Shown here: positions 1-7,981 of the stretch, piece after piece
How the letters are laid out: each line of letters begins with the position of its first letter
Position numbering within the stretch: the first letter of the stretch is position 1
IMG/VR virus record: IMGVR_UViG_3300025769_000888
Span: 1-23,280 of that record
DNA length: 23,280 nucleotides
Origin: a virus
Reading direction: 5' to 3' (one strand)
Position numbers and translations under genes: made by a program
Notes under the pieces: model-generated
What the model saw: the letters and a program-made list of their open reading frames with translations, nothing else
What the model was told of the DNA's origin: nothing
Database searches by the model: none

Positions 1-340
1 TAGTGTTTCCTAAGTCTCCACAATTTCTTAAATCTATAAAATTATAGTTTTCATCATAACAAGCAAATCCTATATGACCTGACCCAAGATTATTGTTATA
101 ATTTCTTTGATAGGTTTTCATTGATACAGAATGAATATAATACTTTGATGTATCTACAGGTATGAATTCATTACCTAGTATAGTAGTACCGTAAACATTA
201 GTACTCATAGCAAAGCATCCATCGCCACTTAAAGCATCATTGGTTGAATGAGAATATCCAGTAAAATTGGTATTGTCACCAGATTGTGCTTGACCATTAG
301 TATATAATCCGAAGGTAGGTCTTCCTGCTATTGCTCCCAT
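1..340 (-). CDS. Virion structural/adhesin-like protein, 3' end outside window
   Basis: The ATG at 338-340 opens a frame that stays open to the window edge, giving 113 residues beginning MGAIAGRPTFGLYTNG. The start shares one base with the stop of the upstream LamG-like gene (TAATG), so translation is probably coupled. The visible part is rich in Gly, Asn, Ser, Thr and Tyr, with segments such as NEFIPVDTSKYY and GSGHIGFACYDENYNFIDL. These look like a beta-sandwich from a phage receptor-binding or carbohydrate-binding protein. I recognise the general style from phage tail proteins but cannot assign a family. It is third in a run of small adhesin-like genes, which suggests a role at the tail fibre tip or in virion decoration. 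The function is inference; the open frame and the coupled start are seen directly. Confidence 0.6.
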   Translation of the reverse strand, partial: MGAIAGRPTFGLYTNGQAQSGDNTNFTGYSHSTNDALSGDGCFAMSTNVYGTTILGNEFIPVDTSKYYIHSVSMKTYQRNYNNNLGSGHIGFACYDENYNFIDLRNCGDLGNT

Positions 341-1026
341 TAGATTCCAAACCTTCCTCTAGTAGCATTAAAGTTTTGTTTGATTTCTTCGGATGATAAT
401 GCTCTATCGTATATCAACACAGAATAATGCACGCCGGAATATTGCCACTGAAAATTTTCATATCCAAATTGACCAATCGTAAGTTTATTACTACTATTAC
501 TTACAGTTTGATTTTGACCAGTAATATCATGAGATGATGTTAAAATTCCGTTGATGTATTGATTACCAGCAACATCTCTATCAAAAACAGCACAAAAATT
601 GTAATAGTTATTTTCAGATAGCACTGTAGTATCTCCCCAATGGGTATTTGTTGGAGAATCCAAATCGATACTGAATTTTGAAGATGTATTGAATGTAATG
701 CTGTATCCAGTAGACCCAGAAGCACCTTTTCCTATGAGCGTTCTCCATCCATTCACTGCCGCTGGTTTAGATGTTATACACAATGTAAAGTCACCTGTTC
801 CAAAGTCAAATGGCGTTGGATCATCACAGTATGCATATGTATCTATTCCGTTAAACACAAATCCTTCACCGTTAAAGACTGGACTATTCACCAATGTGGC
901 ATGATTATTGTGACCACTCAAATCTTTCCATACAGTTCCACTACCCGGATAACTTTTAGGATTAGCAGCATCTAAAGCAAGCACCAATCCATCAGTAACG
1001 ATTCTAGGATTATGATGAAGACTCAT
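340..1026 (-). CDS. LamG/concanavalin-like domain virion protein (copy 2)
   Basis: This 228-residue protein begins with a segment typical of LamG-type jelly-roll proteins: DGLVLALDAANPKSYPGSG (about residues 12-30), then WKDLSGHNNHATL. FNGIDTYAYCD follows near residue 58, then alternating beta-strand segments up to RALSSEEIKQNFNATRGRFGI at the C-terminus. Such domains bind carbohydrate or protein ligands and are common in phage tail fibres and capsid decorations. The ATG at 1024-1026 overlaps the stop of the preceding paralogue by four bases (ATGA). Both proteins share the opening pattern (V-x-DGLVxAxD) and end in the same nine residues, NATRGRFGI, so they look like a tandem duplication followed by divergence. 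No catalytic residues are apparent. The family assignment is fairly sure; which virion part carries it is inferred from the neighbouring fibre-like genes. Confidence 0.75.
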   Translation of the reverse strand: MSLHHNPRIVTDGLVLALDAANPKSYPGSGTVWKDLSGHNNHATLVNSPVFNGEGFVFNGIDTYAYCDDPTPFDFGTGDFTLCITSKPAAVNGWRTLIGKGASGSTGYSITFNTSSKFSIDLDSPTNTHWGDTTVLSENNYYNFCAVFDRDVAGNQYINGILTSSHDITGQNQTVSNSSNKLTIGQFGYENFQWQYSGVHYSVLIYDRALSSEEIKQNFNATRGRFGI

Positions 1027-1754
1027 ATACCGAATCTCCCTCTAGTAGCATTAATATTTTGGTTTACTTCTTCCTGAGTAAGAACACGGTCCCACATATG
1101 AACAAAGTCCATATTGCCATTCCAATTACCGCTTCTGTTTACCGTAGATCCTATTTTCAAAGCACCAGCATTTGAACCAATAGCAAAATCGCCAGTATCT
1201 CGTTCATCTACTAACCTATTACCGTTTGAGTCACATAGATATGTCTTTAAACCGTCTGTGGTATTTCTTTGATATGTTACTGTGTAAATCTGCCACGCCT
1301 GCCTATAATCGCCAGTAGTAGAACTTACAGTTGAGTAAACCGTAAATGCTTGAGATCCTATTCCCCATCTAGGTCCATCAGTCCCCCACCCAGTGCCAAA
1401 TACAAATCCATTAGTACCGTCCCAAGTGCTACCTGTCTCCTTTCCAAAAGCAGGATGGTCTATGTCTCCAGCATCACTAAATTCATGAGCAAACATCCAC
1501 GATCCTTGATTGCCTGTCGGTACTGTTATATTTACGTCTGGAAAATCTATAGTGCAAACTCTAGTTCCTCCGCCATTGAACAATACATGTCCATTGGTTC
1601 TAGTTAATGAGTTAGCTCCATTTTTTGTTCCAGAACCTCTTCCAACCAAGTCATAGTGTGTTGAAGAAGATCCATCCCACGACTTAGCATTCATACCATC
1701 CCATGCAAATACCAATCCATCTCTAACAACATTTGCTCCATACAGAGTTGCCAT
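1023..1754 (-). CDS. LamG/concanavalin-like domain virion protein (copy 1)
   Basis: This 243-residue protein is the upstream member of the LamG-like pair. It opens with VVRDGLVFAWDGMNAKSWDG (about residues 9-28), carries HVLFNGGGTRVCTIDFPD near residue 56 and LKIGSTVNRSGNWNGN near 196, and ends RVLTQEEVNQNINATRGRFGI. This is the usual course of a jelly-roll domain whose last strand is followed by a short helix and a conserved tail. The ATG at 1752-1754 has only a weak upstream GGA, and the preceding fibre gene stops 12 bases away, so translation may depend on ribosomes arriving from that gene. A virion adhesin or fibre-tip role is inferred from the fold and neighbours. The N-terminal half differs strongly from copy 2 while the tail is identical over nine residues. 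Confidence 0.75.
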   Translation of the reverse strand: MATLYGANVVRDGLVFAWDGMNAKSWDGSSSTHYDLVGRGSGTKNGANSLTRTNGHVLFNGGGTRVCTIDFPDVNITVPTGNQGSWMFAHEFSDAGDIDHPAFGKETGSTWDGTNGFVFGTGWGTDGPRWGIGSQAFTVYSTVSSTTGDYRQAWQIYTVTYQRNTTDGLKTYLCDSNGNRLVDERDTGDFAIGSNAGALKIGSTVNRSGNWNGNMDFVHMWDRVLTQEEVNQNINATRGRFGI

Positions 1755-1766
1755 TCAATTTATCCA

Positions 1767-3050
1767 TTAGTTTTCAATTAGCATCATAGAAGTGTTAAAC
1801 ACAGTAGAAGTAGCAGATGCTGGTGTAACTCTAAGTCTAACACTACCAGCATTTATATCTACATCATATGTTGCTAAAACAGCATTTGTAAATATAGAAC
1901 CATATTCTGTAGCATAAGCATTTGTACCATCATGGACAATCAGAATCTTAGTCATGTGTCTTTCGCCACTAGAAATGGCCGTTACATTTACCTCCGCACC
2001 AGAATATGTGGAGGCACTAAATGTATCTAAGCTAACCTCAGCTGTTGACGATGTAGTGACAGTAGAAGACACAAACGTGTGATTCGTTTGAATGATATCA
2101 TTCGTTACTGTAAGGTCATTACCAATTGTAACATCGTTTGGAAGACCTACTGTTACTCCAGCACCTTCGGAACCAGAACCAGAGACTTCTACTTCGTTAG
2201 TAGTACCAGAAATCGTTGCTACATAGTTGCCAGTTGTATCTGTGCTAAGTGCTACAGAGTTTGGCTGAATAGTAGCTGTAAGAGTTCCGCTTGCTAAATC
2301 AGTAAGAGTTACAGAACCAGAGAGATCACCACCTAATGTAATAACTGGATCTGGCTTATTTGTGGTATTAGTCCAATCGAGATAGTAGGAACCTTGCTGA
2401 CCATCTAACTTGTCTGCGTCTAAGTCTGTTCCAGAACCATCTACTGTTAACAACTTAGAAAGAACATCAGCAGCAGTATAGGAGGAGGAGTTTAACTTAG
2501 TTCCGAGTTGAGTCTGTACATAGTTGTTAGATGCAAATGTTCCAGTTAAATAGTTATTGGATACGTTACCTGAACCAAACTGACCTAATTGGTCCTGCAG
2601 ATAGTTGTTAGAACTGAAGGTAGCATTTACATAAGTGTTAGTAGCTCTTAAACCGATGGAGGTAGTAATCGTCGTAGAGAAGTTGGAATCATCTCCAAGA
2701 GCGGCAGCTAATTCGTTCAGCGTGTCTAATGCTGCTGGTGCAGAATCAACAAGACCAGCGACTTCTGATGCTACGTGTGCTGTAATGTAAGCATTCGAAG
2801 AGAATGTCGAAGTAAGATAAGCATTAGCTGCAAATCTTCCATCCACATAGTTATTCGAAGTAAAGATTGACTTTACAAAGTTGTTAGATGCAAGACTGGT
2901 CTTCGCTACACCATCAAGGGTAGCAGCATCGACATTAGTAAGGGCGGAACCATCCCCGGACAAGTCGTTTGCTGACAGGGAATTGGTTACATCAACGTTA
3001 CCGCCTGTAACTGCAAGACCGTCTAAAATTCGAAATGTACTTCGTGCCAT
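1767..3050 (-). CDS. Tail fibre/virion protein with decapeptide repeats (427 aa)
   Basis: A long structural protein. The N-terminal part contains SNDLSGDGSALTNVDAATLDG-type phage fibre motifs. Residues 54-183 carry repeats of the form N-x-Y-[VIL]-x-x-x-F-x-[ST] about every ten residues. Residues 100-125 hold the block LVDSAPAALDTLNELAAAL, common in phage fibres, and a DADKLDGQQGSYYLDW motif lies near 211-226. The C-terminal ~95 residues form a probable beta domain resembling the C-terminus of the neighbouring 605-residue protein (shared pattern: TKILIVHDGT...EYGSIFT versus SKILATYNGV...EYGQIFT). The ATG is preceded by a strong GAGGAGG ribosome site, and an exact late promoter lies 25 bases upstream. 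That fits a virion protein made late. I infer a trimeric fibre or shaft; the exact virion part is unknown. Confidence 0.75.
   Translation of the reverse strand: MARSTFRILDGLAVTGGNVDVTNSLSANDLSGDGSALTNVDAATLDGVAKTSLASNNFVKSIFTSNNYVDGRFAANAYLTSTFSSNAYITAHVASEVAGLVDSAPAALDTLNELAAALGDDSNFSTTITTSIGLRATNTYVNATFSSNNYLQDQLGQFGSGNVSNNYLTGTFASNNYVQTQLGTKLNSSSYTAADVLSKLLTVDGSGTDLDADKLDGQQGSYYLDWTNTTNKPDPVITLGGDLSGSVTLTDLASGTLTATIQPNSVALSTDTTGNYVATISGTTNEVEVSGSGSEGAGVTVGLPNDVTIGNDLTVTNDIIQTNHTFVSSTVTTSSTAEVSLDTFSASTYSGAEVNVTAISSGERHMTKILIVHDGTNAYATEYGSIFTNAVLATYDVDINAGSVRLRVTPASATSTVFNTSMMLIEN
2502..2891 (-). repeat. Decapeptide-repeat coding region, shorter copy
   Basis: Residues 54-183 of the 427-residue fibre protein repeat the pattern N-x-Y-[VIL]-x-x-x-F-x-[ST], for example SNNYVDGRF, SNAYITAHV and ATNTYVNATF. 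The middle (nucleotides 2586-2753) is nearly the same at protein level as residues 90-145 of the 605-residue neighbour, which points to duplication or recombination between the two genes. Confidence 0.7.
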
Positions 3051-3074
3051 TTGATCCTCCTCTGTTGTAATAGA

Positions 3075-3082
3075 TATTTATA
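3075..3082 (-). promoter_or_regulatory. T4-type late promoter TATAAATA before the 427-residue fibre gene
   Basis: The minus strand reads TATAAATA, the exact consensus recognised by RNA polymerase carrying gp55 in T4-like phages; gp55 itself is encoded at 18335-18835. Transcription should begin near 3069, giving a leader of about 20 bases that still includes the GAGGAGG ribosome site. The TAA inside the element is also the stop codon of the upstream 605-residue gene, so promoter and stop share bases. Confidence 0.8.
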
Positions 3083-4895
3083 CTATGACGGTCTTTACCA
3101 CCTTGGATCTCAGGCTAGAGAGAACCAAGGGTTCAAGAATCAATTCAACGTTAGCTCCATTATAAACTACAGATAAATCTCCTAATACTTGGCTTGATGT
3201 AAAAATTTGTCCATATTCTGAGAATGTGACGTTCGAGACGCCATTGTAAGTTGCTAGTATTTTAGATACTTGTGTTTCGTCACCATTTCCTCTTTCGAGA
3301 TGAACAAGGTACTCAAGTGAAACTTTTTCACTTCCGTGTGAGTAAGTGTCGATCACGGCACTGGTGTTACTAGCAGTACTAACACCCTCTAGCTCAAACT
3401 TTTCAGTTACGTTGTTATAGCTCTGTGTATCCACAACGTTAGTAAAGACGTTGTTCCCCGAACCAATAATCAGAGTGTCTTCGATTGTAACATTTGATGA
3501 GAATGTTTCATTTTGATCTTTACGAGCAAATGATGTCGTGATGTAATTATTAGTAGTAAACGTATTAGTAAGATAACTGTTTGAACTAAATCTTCCTTCG
3601 ATATAGTTGTTAGTTGCAAACAGGTCAGTTACATAACTATTGGATGAGTATACATCTTTATTGTAGTTGTTAGATGCAAATGTAAAGTTTACATAAGTGA
3701 TAGGTGCAAATCTATTTTGAACATATGTGTTGGAAGTAAACGTATCGTTAACATAAGTGTTAGTTGCTCTGATAGCTACTATGTTGTTAACATGAGTATT
3801 GCTTGCTTTTGAATCTATCAGTGGCTGTAAGTAGTTGTTAGAAACCTCACCTTGTTCAAATAAGTTTAACTGAGCTTGCAGATATGAATTTGAACTAAAG
3901 GTTCCAATAACAAAAGTATTGGTAGCTTTAAGATCTAATAAAGGCTGAAGATAGTTGTTTGATACTTCGCCTTGCTCGTAAGCCAAAAGTTGTGCTTGAA
4001 GATAAGCATTAGAACTAAACGTAGAATTAACATAGGTGTTAGTTGCTCTAAGACCAAATCTGTTAGTCACATTAGAAGAGAAACTTGGATCATCACCAAT
4101 AGCAGAAGAAAGTTCACCTAACGTATTAAGTCCAGCAGGTGCTGATCCTACTACAGAAGATATCTCGGAAGAGACATATGATTGGACATAACCATTAGAA
4201 CTAAATGTAGCGCCAATATAGTTATTAGAAGTAAATCTACCATCTACGTAATTGTTAGAAGTAAATGTAGAGTTTACATATGTATTAGTAGCTTTTGTAT
4301 CTACTATATCAGAGATATAGTTGTTGGAACTAAAGATTGCAGTGAGATAGTTATTTGTTACATCACCGACACTGGTGGTTAGCCCTAAATCGCCAAAATA
4401 GTTATTAGAAACAAATCCAGTTGAATCAATACCATCAAGGGTAGAAGCGTCTAAAGCATTGAGTTGTGTTTGAAGATAACTGTTGGAGCTAAAGGTAGAG
4501 TTAACATAAGTGTTAGTAGCTCTTAAACCAATCTGTGTTGTAACAGTAGTGGAGAAGTTTGAATCATCGTTAAGAGCAGCAGCTAACTCGTTTAATGTAT
4601 CGAGAGTGGCTGGAGCAGAGTCTACTAAGTTTGCAAGTTCTGTCGAAACATAAGACTGCATGTAACTGTTGGTTACATCACCCAAACCAATAATCAAACT
4701 TTGAATATATGAATTAGAAGAAAAATATGCCGTCAGATAATTGTTGGTGAGTTCATCACCAACAAGCACACCCCCATTGGTCGATCCATCACCAATATAT
4801 AATCTTCTAGTATCAGTTACAAAGATTGGCTCGCCTACATCAGGAGTGATACTAAGACGATCAGACTCTAAACCTCTCCTTATTTGTAGGGCCAT
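3078..4895 (-). CDS. Tail fibre protein with Mtd-like N-terminus and decapeptide repeats (605 aa)
   Basis: Residues 1-48 (MALQIRRGLESDRLSITPDV, then GEPIFVTDTRRLYIGDG) match the short N-terminal module seen in phage fibres and in the major tropism determinant N-domain, where it usually attaches the fibre to the particle. Residues 49-456 are built from decapeptide-like repeats such as ATNTYVNSTF, SSNSYLQTQL and SNNYIEGRF. They are broken by two copies of a VDSAP/VGSAPAGLNTL-type block near residues 90-110 and 249-266, plus two GEVSNNYLQPL blocks near 309 and 349. The last ~110 residues look like a beta domain related to the end of the 427-residue protein. A GGAG ribosome site precedes the ATG. 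The stop lies inside the late promoter of the next gene. Fibre identity is likely; its equivalent in T4 is not clear. Confidence 0.78.
   Translation of the reverse strand: MALQIRRGLESDRLSITPDVGEPIFVTDTRRLYIGDGSTNGGVLVGDELTNNYLTAYFSSNSYIQSLIIGLGDVTNSYMQSYVSTELANLVDSAPATLDTLNELAAALNDDSNFSTTVTTQIGLRATNTYVNSTFSSNSYLQTQLNALDASTLDGIDSTGFVSNNYFGDLGLTTSVGDVTNNYLTAIFSSNNYISDIVDTKATNTYVNSTFTSNNYVDGRFTSNNYIGATFSSNGYVQSYVSSEISSVVGSAPAGLNTLGELSSAIGDDPSFSSNVTNRFGLRATNTYVNSTFSSNAYLQAQLLAYEQGEVSNNYLQPLLDLKATNTFVIGTFSSNSYLQAQLNLFEQGEVSNNYLQPLIDSKASNTHVNNIVAIRATNTYVNDTFTSNTYVQNRFAPITYVNFTFASNNYNKDVYSSNSYVTDLFATNNYIEGRFSSNSYLTNTFTTNNYITTSFARKDQNETFSSNVTIEDTLIIGSGNNVFTNVVDTQSYNNVTEKFELEGVSTASNTSAVIDTYSHGSEKVSLEYLVHLERGNGDETQVSKILATYNGVSNVTFSEYGQIFTSSQVLGDLSVVYNGANVELILEPLVLSSLRSKVVKTVIV
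3528..4751 (-). repeat. Decapeptide-repeat coding region, longer copy
   Basis: About 400 residues of the 605-residue protein follow N-x-Y-[VIL]-x-x-x-F-x-[ST] with a period near ten residues, often in register for several units (around residues 205-240 and 375-456). At DNA level, short stretches encoding NTYVN-TF and SSNxYLQ recur many times, making the region prone to recombination. It probably forms a repetitive beta or triple-stranded shaft. Confidence 0.75.
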
Positions 4896-4917
4896 TTACA
4901 ACTCCAATTTTTTTATC

Positions 4918-5580
4918 CTATGTTCTATTTATCCATTTAGATACGATGGGAACCTTTCTACAAACAATCGGCTTCATCAGATTAGCAATTTCAGTATGCT
5001 CTTTTTGTGTTCCATTGGCTTGTCTCAGATCAAGATAATGAAGCCAAGATCTCAAAGTTCCGTTCATTGTCATCCGAGTCATCTGCATACCTTCTGGAAG
5101 AATGACTCTTGCACATTCTTTAGCCATGTTATTCTCTAAGGCCCATTTGTAAGCCATAGTAATTTCATGCTGAATCTGCTTCTGCTTTGCCTCCCACTGC
5201 TGTTTCAGTTCGTCATCTTCCATCTCAACAGAGTTCTGACGATTCTTGTGATCTTGGAGTCTAAATTCTCTTGTAGTCATTCCCAGCTTCGTAGCTTCTG
5301 CATATCTTTGTGAGAATTCTTGATAAGAAAAAGATCTGTGTCGTAAAATCTGTCGAGCAATGTCTCTTGGACAATCAATCTCAAAGACAAGATTGACCAT
5401 CTCTAAAGGAGACCAGTGGGCGTTTTTGATAAGATAATCAATGAGTCTCGGTGCTGTCTCGTAATTGTCTTGATTGTCAGGATTGCTGACCCTAGCACAA
5501 TAAGCAATAATACCAGACGAGTCCGGAATACCAGTGTTTTCTTCTGGTTGTGTCATTGCAAGAAGTCTTACTTTATTCAC
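4918..5580 (-). CDS. thyX: Flavin-dependent thymidylate synthase ThyX
   Basis: ThyX makes dTMP from dUMP using methylenetetrahydrofolate and reduced FAD, feeding phage DNA synthesis. The ThyX signature is clear near residues 78-94 (RHRSFSYQEFSQRYAE, fitting RHRxxSxxExSxRY). A C-terminal segment, LRSWLHYLDLRQANGTQKEH, supplies the substrate-binding arginine and histidine-rich region. The length of 220 residues is normal for the family. The start is GTG at 5578-5580, overlapping the gp41 stop by one base (TAGTG). An AAGGA sits just upstream, and the N-terminus MNKVRLLAMTQPEENTG fits family N-termini, so the GTG is preferred over the internal ATG at codon 9. It follows the helicase in the replication operon, and no terminator is visible between it and the fibre genes. 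Confidence 0.95.
   Translation of the reverse strand: MNKVRLLAMTQPEENTGIPDSSGIIAYCARVSNPDNQDNYETAPRLIDYLIKNAHWSPLEMVNLVFEIDCPRDIARQILRHRSFSYQEFSQRYAEATKLGMTTREFRLQDHKNRQNSVEMEDDELKQQWEAKQKQIQHEITMAYKWALENNMAKECARVILPEGMQMTRMTMNGTLRSWLHYLDLRQANGTQKEHTEIANLMKPIVCRKVPIVSKWINRT
4926..4933 (-). promoter_or_regulatory. Possible late promoter variant GATAAATA before the 605-residue fibre gene
   Basis: The minus strand reads GATAAATA, one mismatch from the T4 late consensus, with its near end 31 bases upstream of the fibre ATG. That is a good distance, and the flanking genes differ in class (early/middle thyX upstream, virion protein downstream), so a promoter is expected here. The same bases encode the last residues of ThyX (W-I-N-R-T), so the match could be chance. 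Confidence 0.4.
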
Positions 5581-6950
5581 TACATAAAATCCTTAAATTT
5601 ATCCATGTTAAATTTCTCAGCCGTATTGGTATTATCGAAGACGGGAGAATCCATGACATCGTTGTGTGCTGACGAATCAACATCATATAATCTCATTTTT
5701 GTCATATCCACCCCTACGACAAACCTTTTATTTTTAGAGGGGTCTCCGTACCTGTTTTTAAGCTGTTTGACCATGATCTGACCAAGCTCGTCAAGTTCAT
5801 CAGTACGTATCAAAGCAACCATAAAATCTGCTGTTGCAGGAAGACCAAAAGATTCAGACGTGTCTTCTAGTCCAATATCAGAACTTACAAATCCTGATCT
5901 AGTCGTTTGTGTGGCTGAAACGACAGGTGGCCCAAACTCAGCCGACAACCCTCTCAACTCTTCTGCAATACTTTTGATGTATCCATAAGAGTTCATATTT
6001 GACCCCGGCTTCACTCTTGCCGATGTGCATATGTTTAAGTAGTCGATGTATATGATATCGGGCATGAAGTTCTTTTTGATCTTCAGTTCATTGAGCAGAA
6101 CCCTGAAGTGGTTTGCATTGGCAGAGGCAGTTGGATATTCCTTGACAACGAGTCTACCAGAGGTCTTGCTTTTAAGTCTTTCCATTCTTGAAAAATATTT
6201 TTCTTGGTTGAGATTCTGAATCTCGTCCATTGCAATATCAAGAAGGTTGGCATCTATTCTTTCAGAGATACGCTCTTCTGCCATTTCAAGAGTGATGTAA
6301 AGAACATTCTTTCCGTCAGCAAGATTCGAAGCAGCACAATGACACATAGCCAGAGACTTACCTACGTTTGTTCCTGCAAGGAATATGTTGAGAGACTTTT
6401 TAGGAAAACCACCCTTAGTGATGATGTTCATGTATTCCAAATCAAAAGGAATACGTTCTTCTTTCCGGTGATAAAAGTCAAATCTTTCTTTGTAATCAGC
6501 AAAGAAGTCGTGACCAATGCTTCCGTCGAAGGATACCGACAAAGCATCTGTCAGTATTTTTGGAATAGACCCTTTTGAAAGATCACCCGCCTTGTCATCT
6601 ACAATTTCAATCGACTTCATCAAAGCATTATAGATGGCTTTGTCTTGGCAGAACTTTTCTGTCGTGTCTACAAGCCAATCATTGTCAACTTCTTCATCTT
6701 TAGACATACCTTCAAATATATCTTGGATGCTTCTGAAGTTATCATCTGATATATTTTCTATATCCTGAAGATCGACTAAGAGAGACTTTCTTGAGGGCAG
6801 TTCGTTGTACTTGTCAATATGATCCTTCAGTACCTTAAAAGCTATCTTGTGGTGTTTTGAGCTAAAGTATTCGACATCGATGAAAGGAAGTACCCTTCTA
6901 GAGTACTTCTCATTCATAGCCAGATTCGTTAGGATCAATTCTTCAATCAT
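5580..6950 (-). CDS. 41: Replicative DNA helicase (T4 gp41, DnaB-like)
   Basis: This is the hexameric 5'-3' helicase that unwinds the fork and works with the primase. The 456 residues align along their length with T4 gp41. The N-terminal domain reads MIEELILTNLAMNEKYSRRV; the RecA-like core has Walker A GTNVGKS (193-199), the strand LYITLEMAEERISERIDAN (about 218-236) and a Walker B-type IIYIDYLNI. SESFGLPATADFMVALIRT lies near residue 380. The C-terminal part is acidic and Asn-rich and less conserved. The ATG overlaps the uvsX stop by four bases (ATGA). It sits in the gp43-uvsX-gp41-thyX cluster, a replication unit beginning after the hsp20 terminator. No primase gene (gp61) is visible in this window. 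Confidence 0.96.
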   Translation of the reverse strand: MIEELILTNLAMNEKYSRRVLPFIDVEYFSSKHHKIAFKVLKDHIDKYNELPSRKSLLVDLQDIENISDDNFRSIQDIFEGMSKDEEVDNDWLVDTTEKFCQDKAIYNALMKSIEIVDDKAGDLSKGSIPKILTDALSVSFDGSIGHDFFADYKERFDFYHRKEERIPFDLEYMNIITKGGFPKKSLNIFLAGTNVGKSLAMCHCAASNLADGKNVLYITLEMAEERISERIDANLLDIAMDEIQNLNQEKYFSRMERLKSKTSGRLVVKEYPTASANANHFRVLLNELKIKKNFMPDIIYIDYLNICTSARVKPGSNMNSYGYIKSIAEELRGLSAEFGPPVVSATQTTRSGFVSSDIGLEDTSESFGLPATADFMVALIRTDELDELGQIMVKQLKNRYGDPSKNKRFVVGVDMTKMRLYDVDSSAHNDVMDSPVFDNTNTAEKFNMDKFKDFM

Positions 6951-7972
6951 TGACCGTACTTAAACTCCTGCTGAACAGCTTCTTCAATCTTTTCCATGAT
7001 TGATTCTGTAAAGTATTCTTCGGGTTTCTGATAAACATTCTTAGCAAAGACAGAAGCCACCTCTTCTGGAAACTTGTACCTAGCACCAGACTTCTCGACA
7101 ATACCTTTGGACTCAGCAAACTCCAGCATCCCGTGCCATTTACTCAAACCGTTTTTGTAGTCCAAAAGAAGCTCCACTTGAGCATTCTCTTTACTCAGTC
7201 TAGACTTATTCATTTTAACTTTGATGATGTTGCCTACAATGTCGGTCCCTTCTTTGACCTTTTTCTTAGAAAGAAAAGCGATTGTAGAAGCAGCATACTT
7301 CAAACCTGAACCACCACCCATGTCTTGAGTAGGGACGTAAGAGCCAACTACCTGATAGATATGGTTTGTGATCAGAAGAGGAACCTTAGCACGGGCAAGC
7401 TTTAGGGTCAGTGTTCTGAACGTACCCTTAATCACCTGTGCCTTTGTCATGTCTCGAACATCTTTGCCGTCATGGGAATCTTGCATTTCTTTGTTCGTGG
7501 ACATCATACCGAGAGAATCGAGAACCATCATCATCGGTGGTCTATCTTCGTCTTTTCCTACTGCAGCCATGTACTTATCGAGAAACTTCAACGAGTGAGT
7601 GCGGAAAGATTCAATTGTTTCCGGCTCTGCTAAAATCACTCTTTTAACGTCAATTCCTCGGTCTTCCATCATCTGCTTTGTTACTGCCGCTTCTGTGTCG
7701 TAGTAGACAACACCAGACTGAGGATTAGCATCCAAAAACTGTCTTACAGCAGAAAGAACAAAGAATGTCTTTCCGGTAGCTGGCTCTCCTGCAAAGGCTG
7801 TAACTTTGTTGTTCGGCACACCGCCATAAATGCTTCCCGAGAGAACAGCATTTAGCATGTAGCATCCGGTATCAATGTACCCGGTAAACTCAGCAGCATT
7901 TTCACCATCTGCCAAGATGCTACTATCGATATCCTTAATTTCATCAGCAAGATTTCTGAAAAAATCACTCAT
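6947..7972 (-). CDS. uvsX: RecA-like recombinase UvsX
   Basis: UvsX coats single-stranded DNA and drives strand exchange for recombination-dependent replication and repair. The 341-residue protein has Walker A GEPATGKT (62-69), a catalytic YYDTEAA segment near 105, Walker B-type MMMVLDSLGMMS near 149, and the DNA-binding loop region with QDMGGGSGLKYAAS near 229. The order and sequence are those of T4 UvsX, though the protein is shorter than the 391-residue T4 version, mainly at the C-terminus. The ATG is preceded by AGGAGT at good spacing, nine bases after the gp43 stop. Its mediator UvsY and helicase UvsW are encoded at 20256-20693 and 18832-20259. Confidence 0.95.
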   Translation of the reverse strand: MSDFFRNLADEIKDIDSSILADGENAAEFTGYIDTGCYMLNAVLSGSIYGGVPNNKVTAFAGEPATGKTFFVLSAVRQFLDANPQSGVVYYDTEAAVTKQMMEDRGIDVKRVILAEPETIESFRTHSLKFLDKYMAAVGKDEDRPPMMMVLDSLGMMSTNKEMQDSHDGKDVRDMTKAQVIKGTFRTLTLKLARAKVPLLITNHIYQVVGSYVPTQDMGGGSGLKYAASTIAFLSKKKVKEGTDIVGNIIKVKMNKSRLSKENAQVELLLDYKNGLSKWHGMLEFAESKGIVEKSGARYKFPEEVASVFAKNVYQKPEEYFTESIMEKIEEAVQQEFKYGQ

Positions 7973-7981
7973 TACAAACTC

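Noticed and set aside
1757-1764. GATAAATT resembling a late promoter before the first LamG gene
   Set aside because: It has two mismatches to the consensus and lies so near the ATG that transcription would start within the coding sequence.
3528-4751. Repeats as a possible CRISPR array or origin iterons
   Set aside because: The repeats are imperfect, in frame, and encode a regular peptide pattern; there are no equal-length spacers and no leader.
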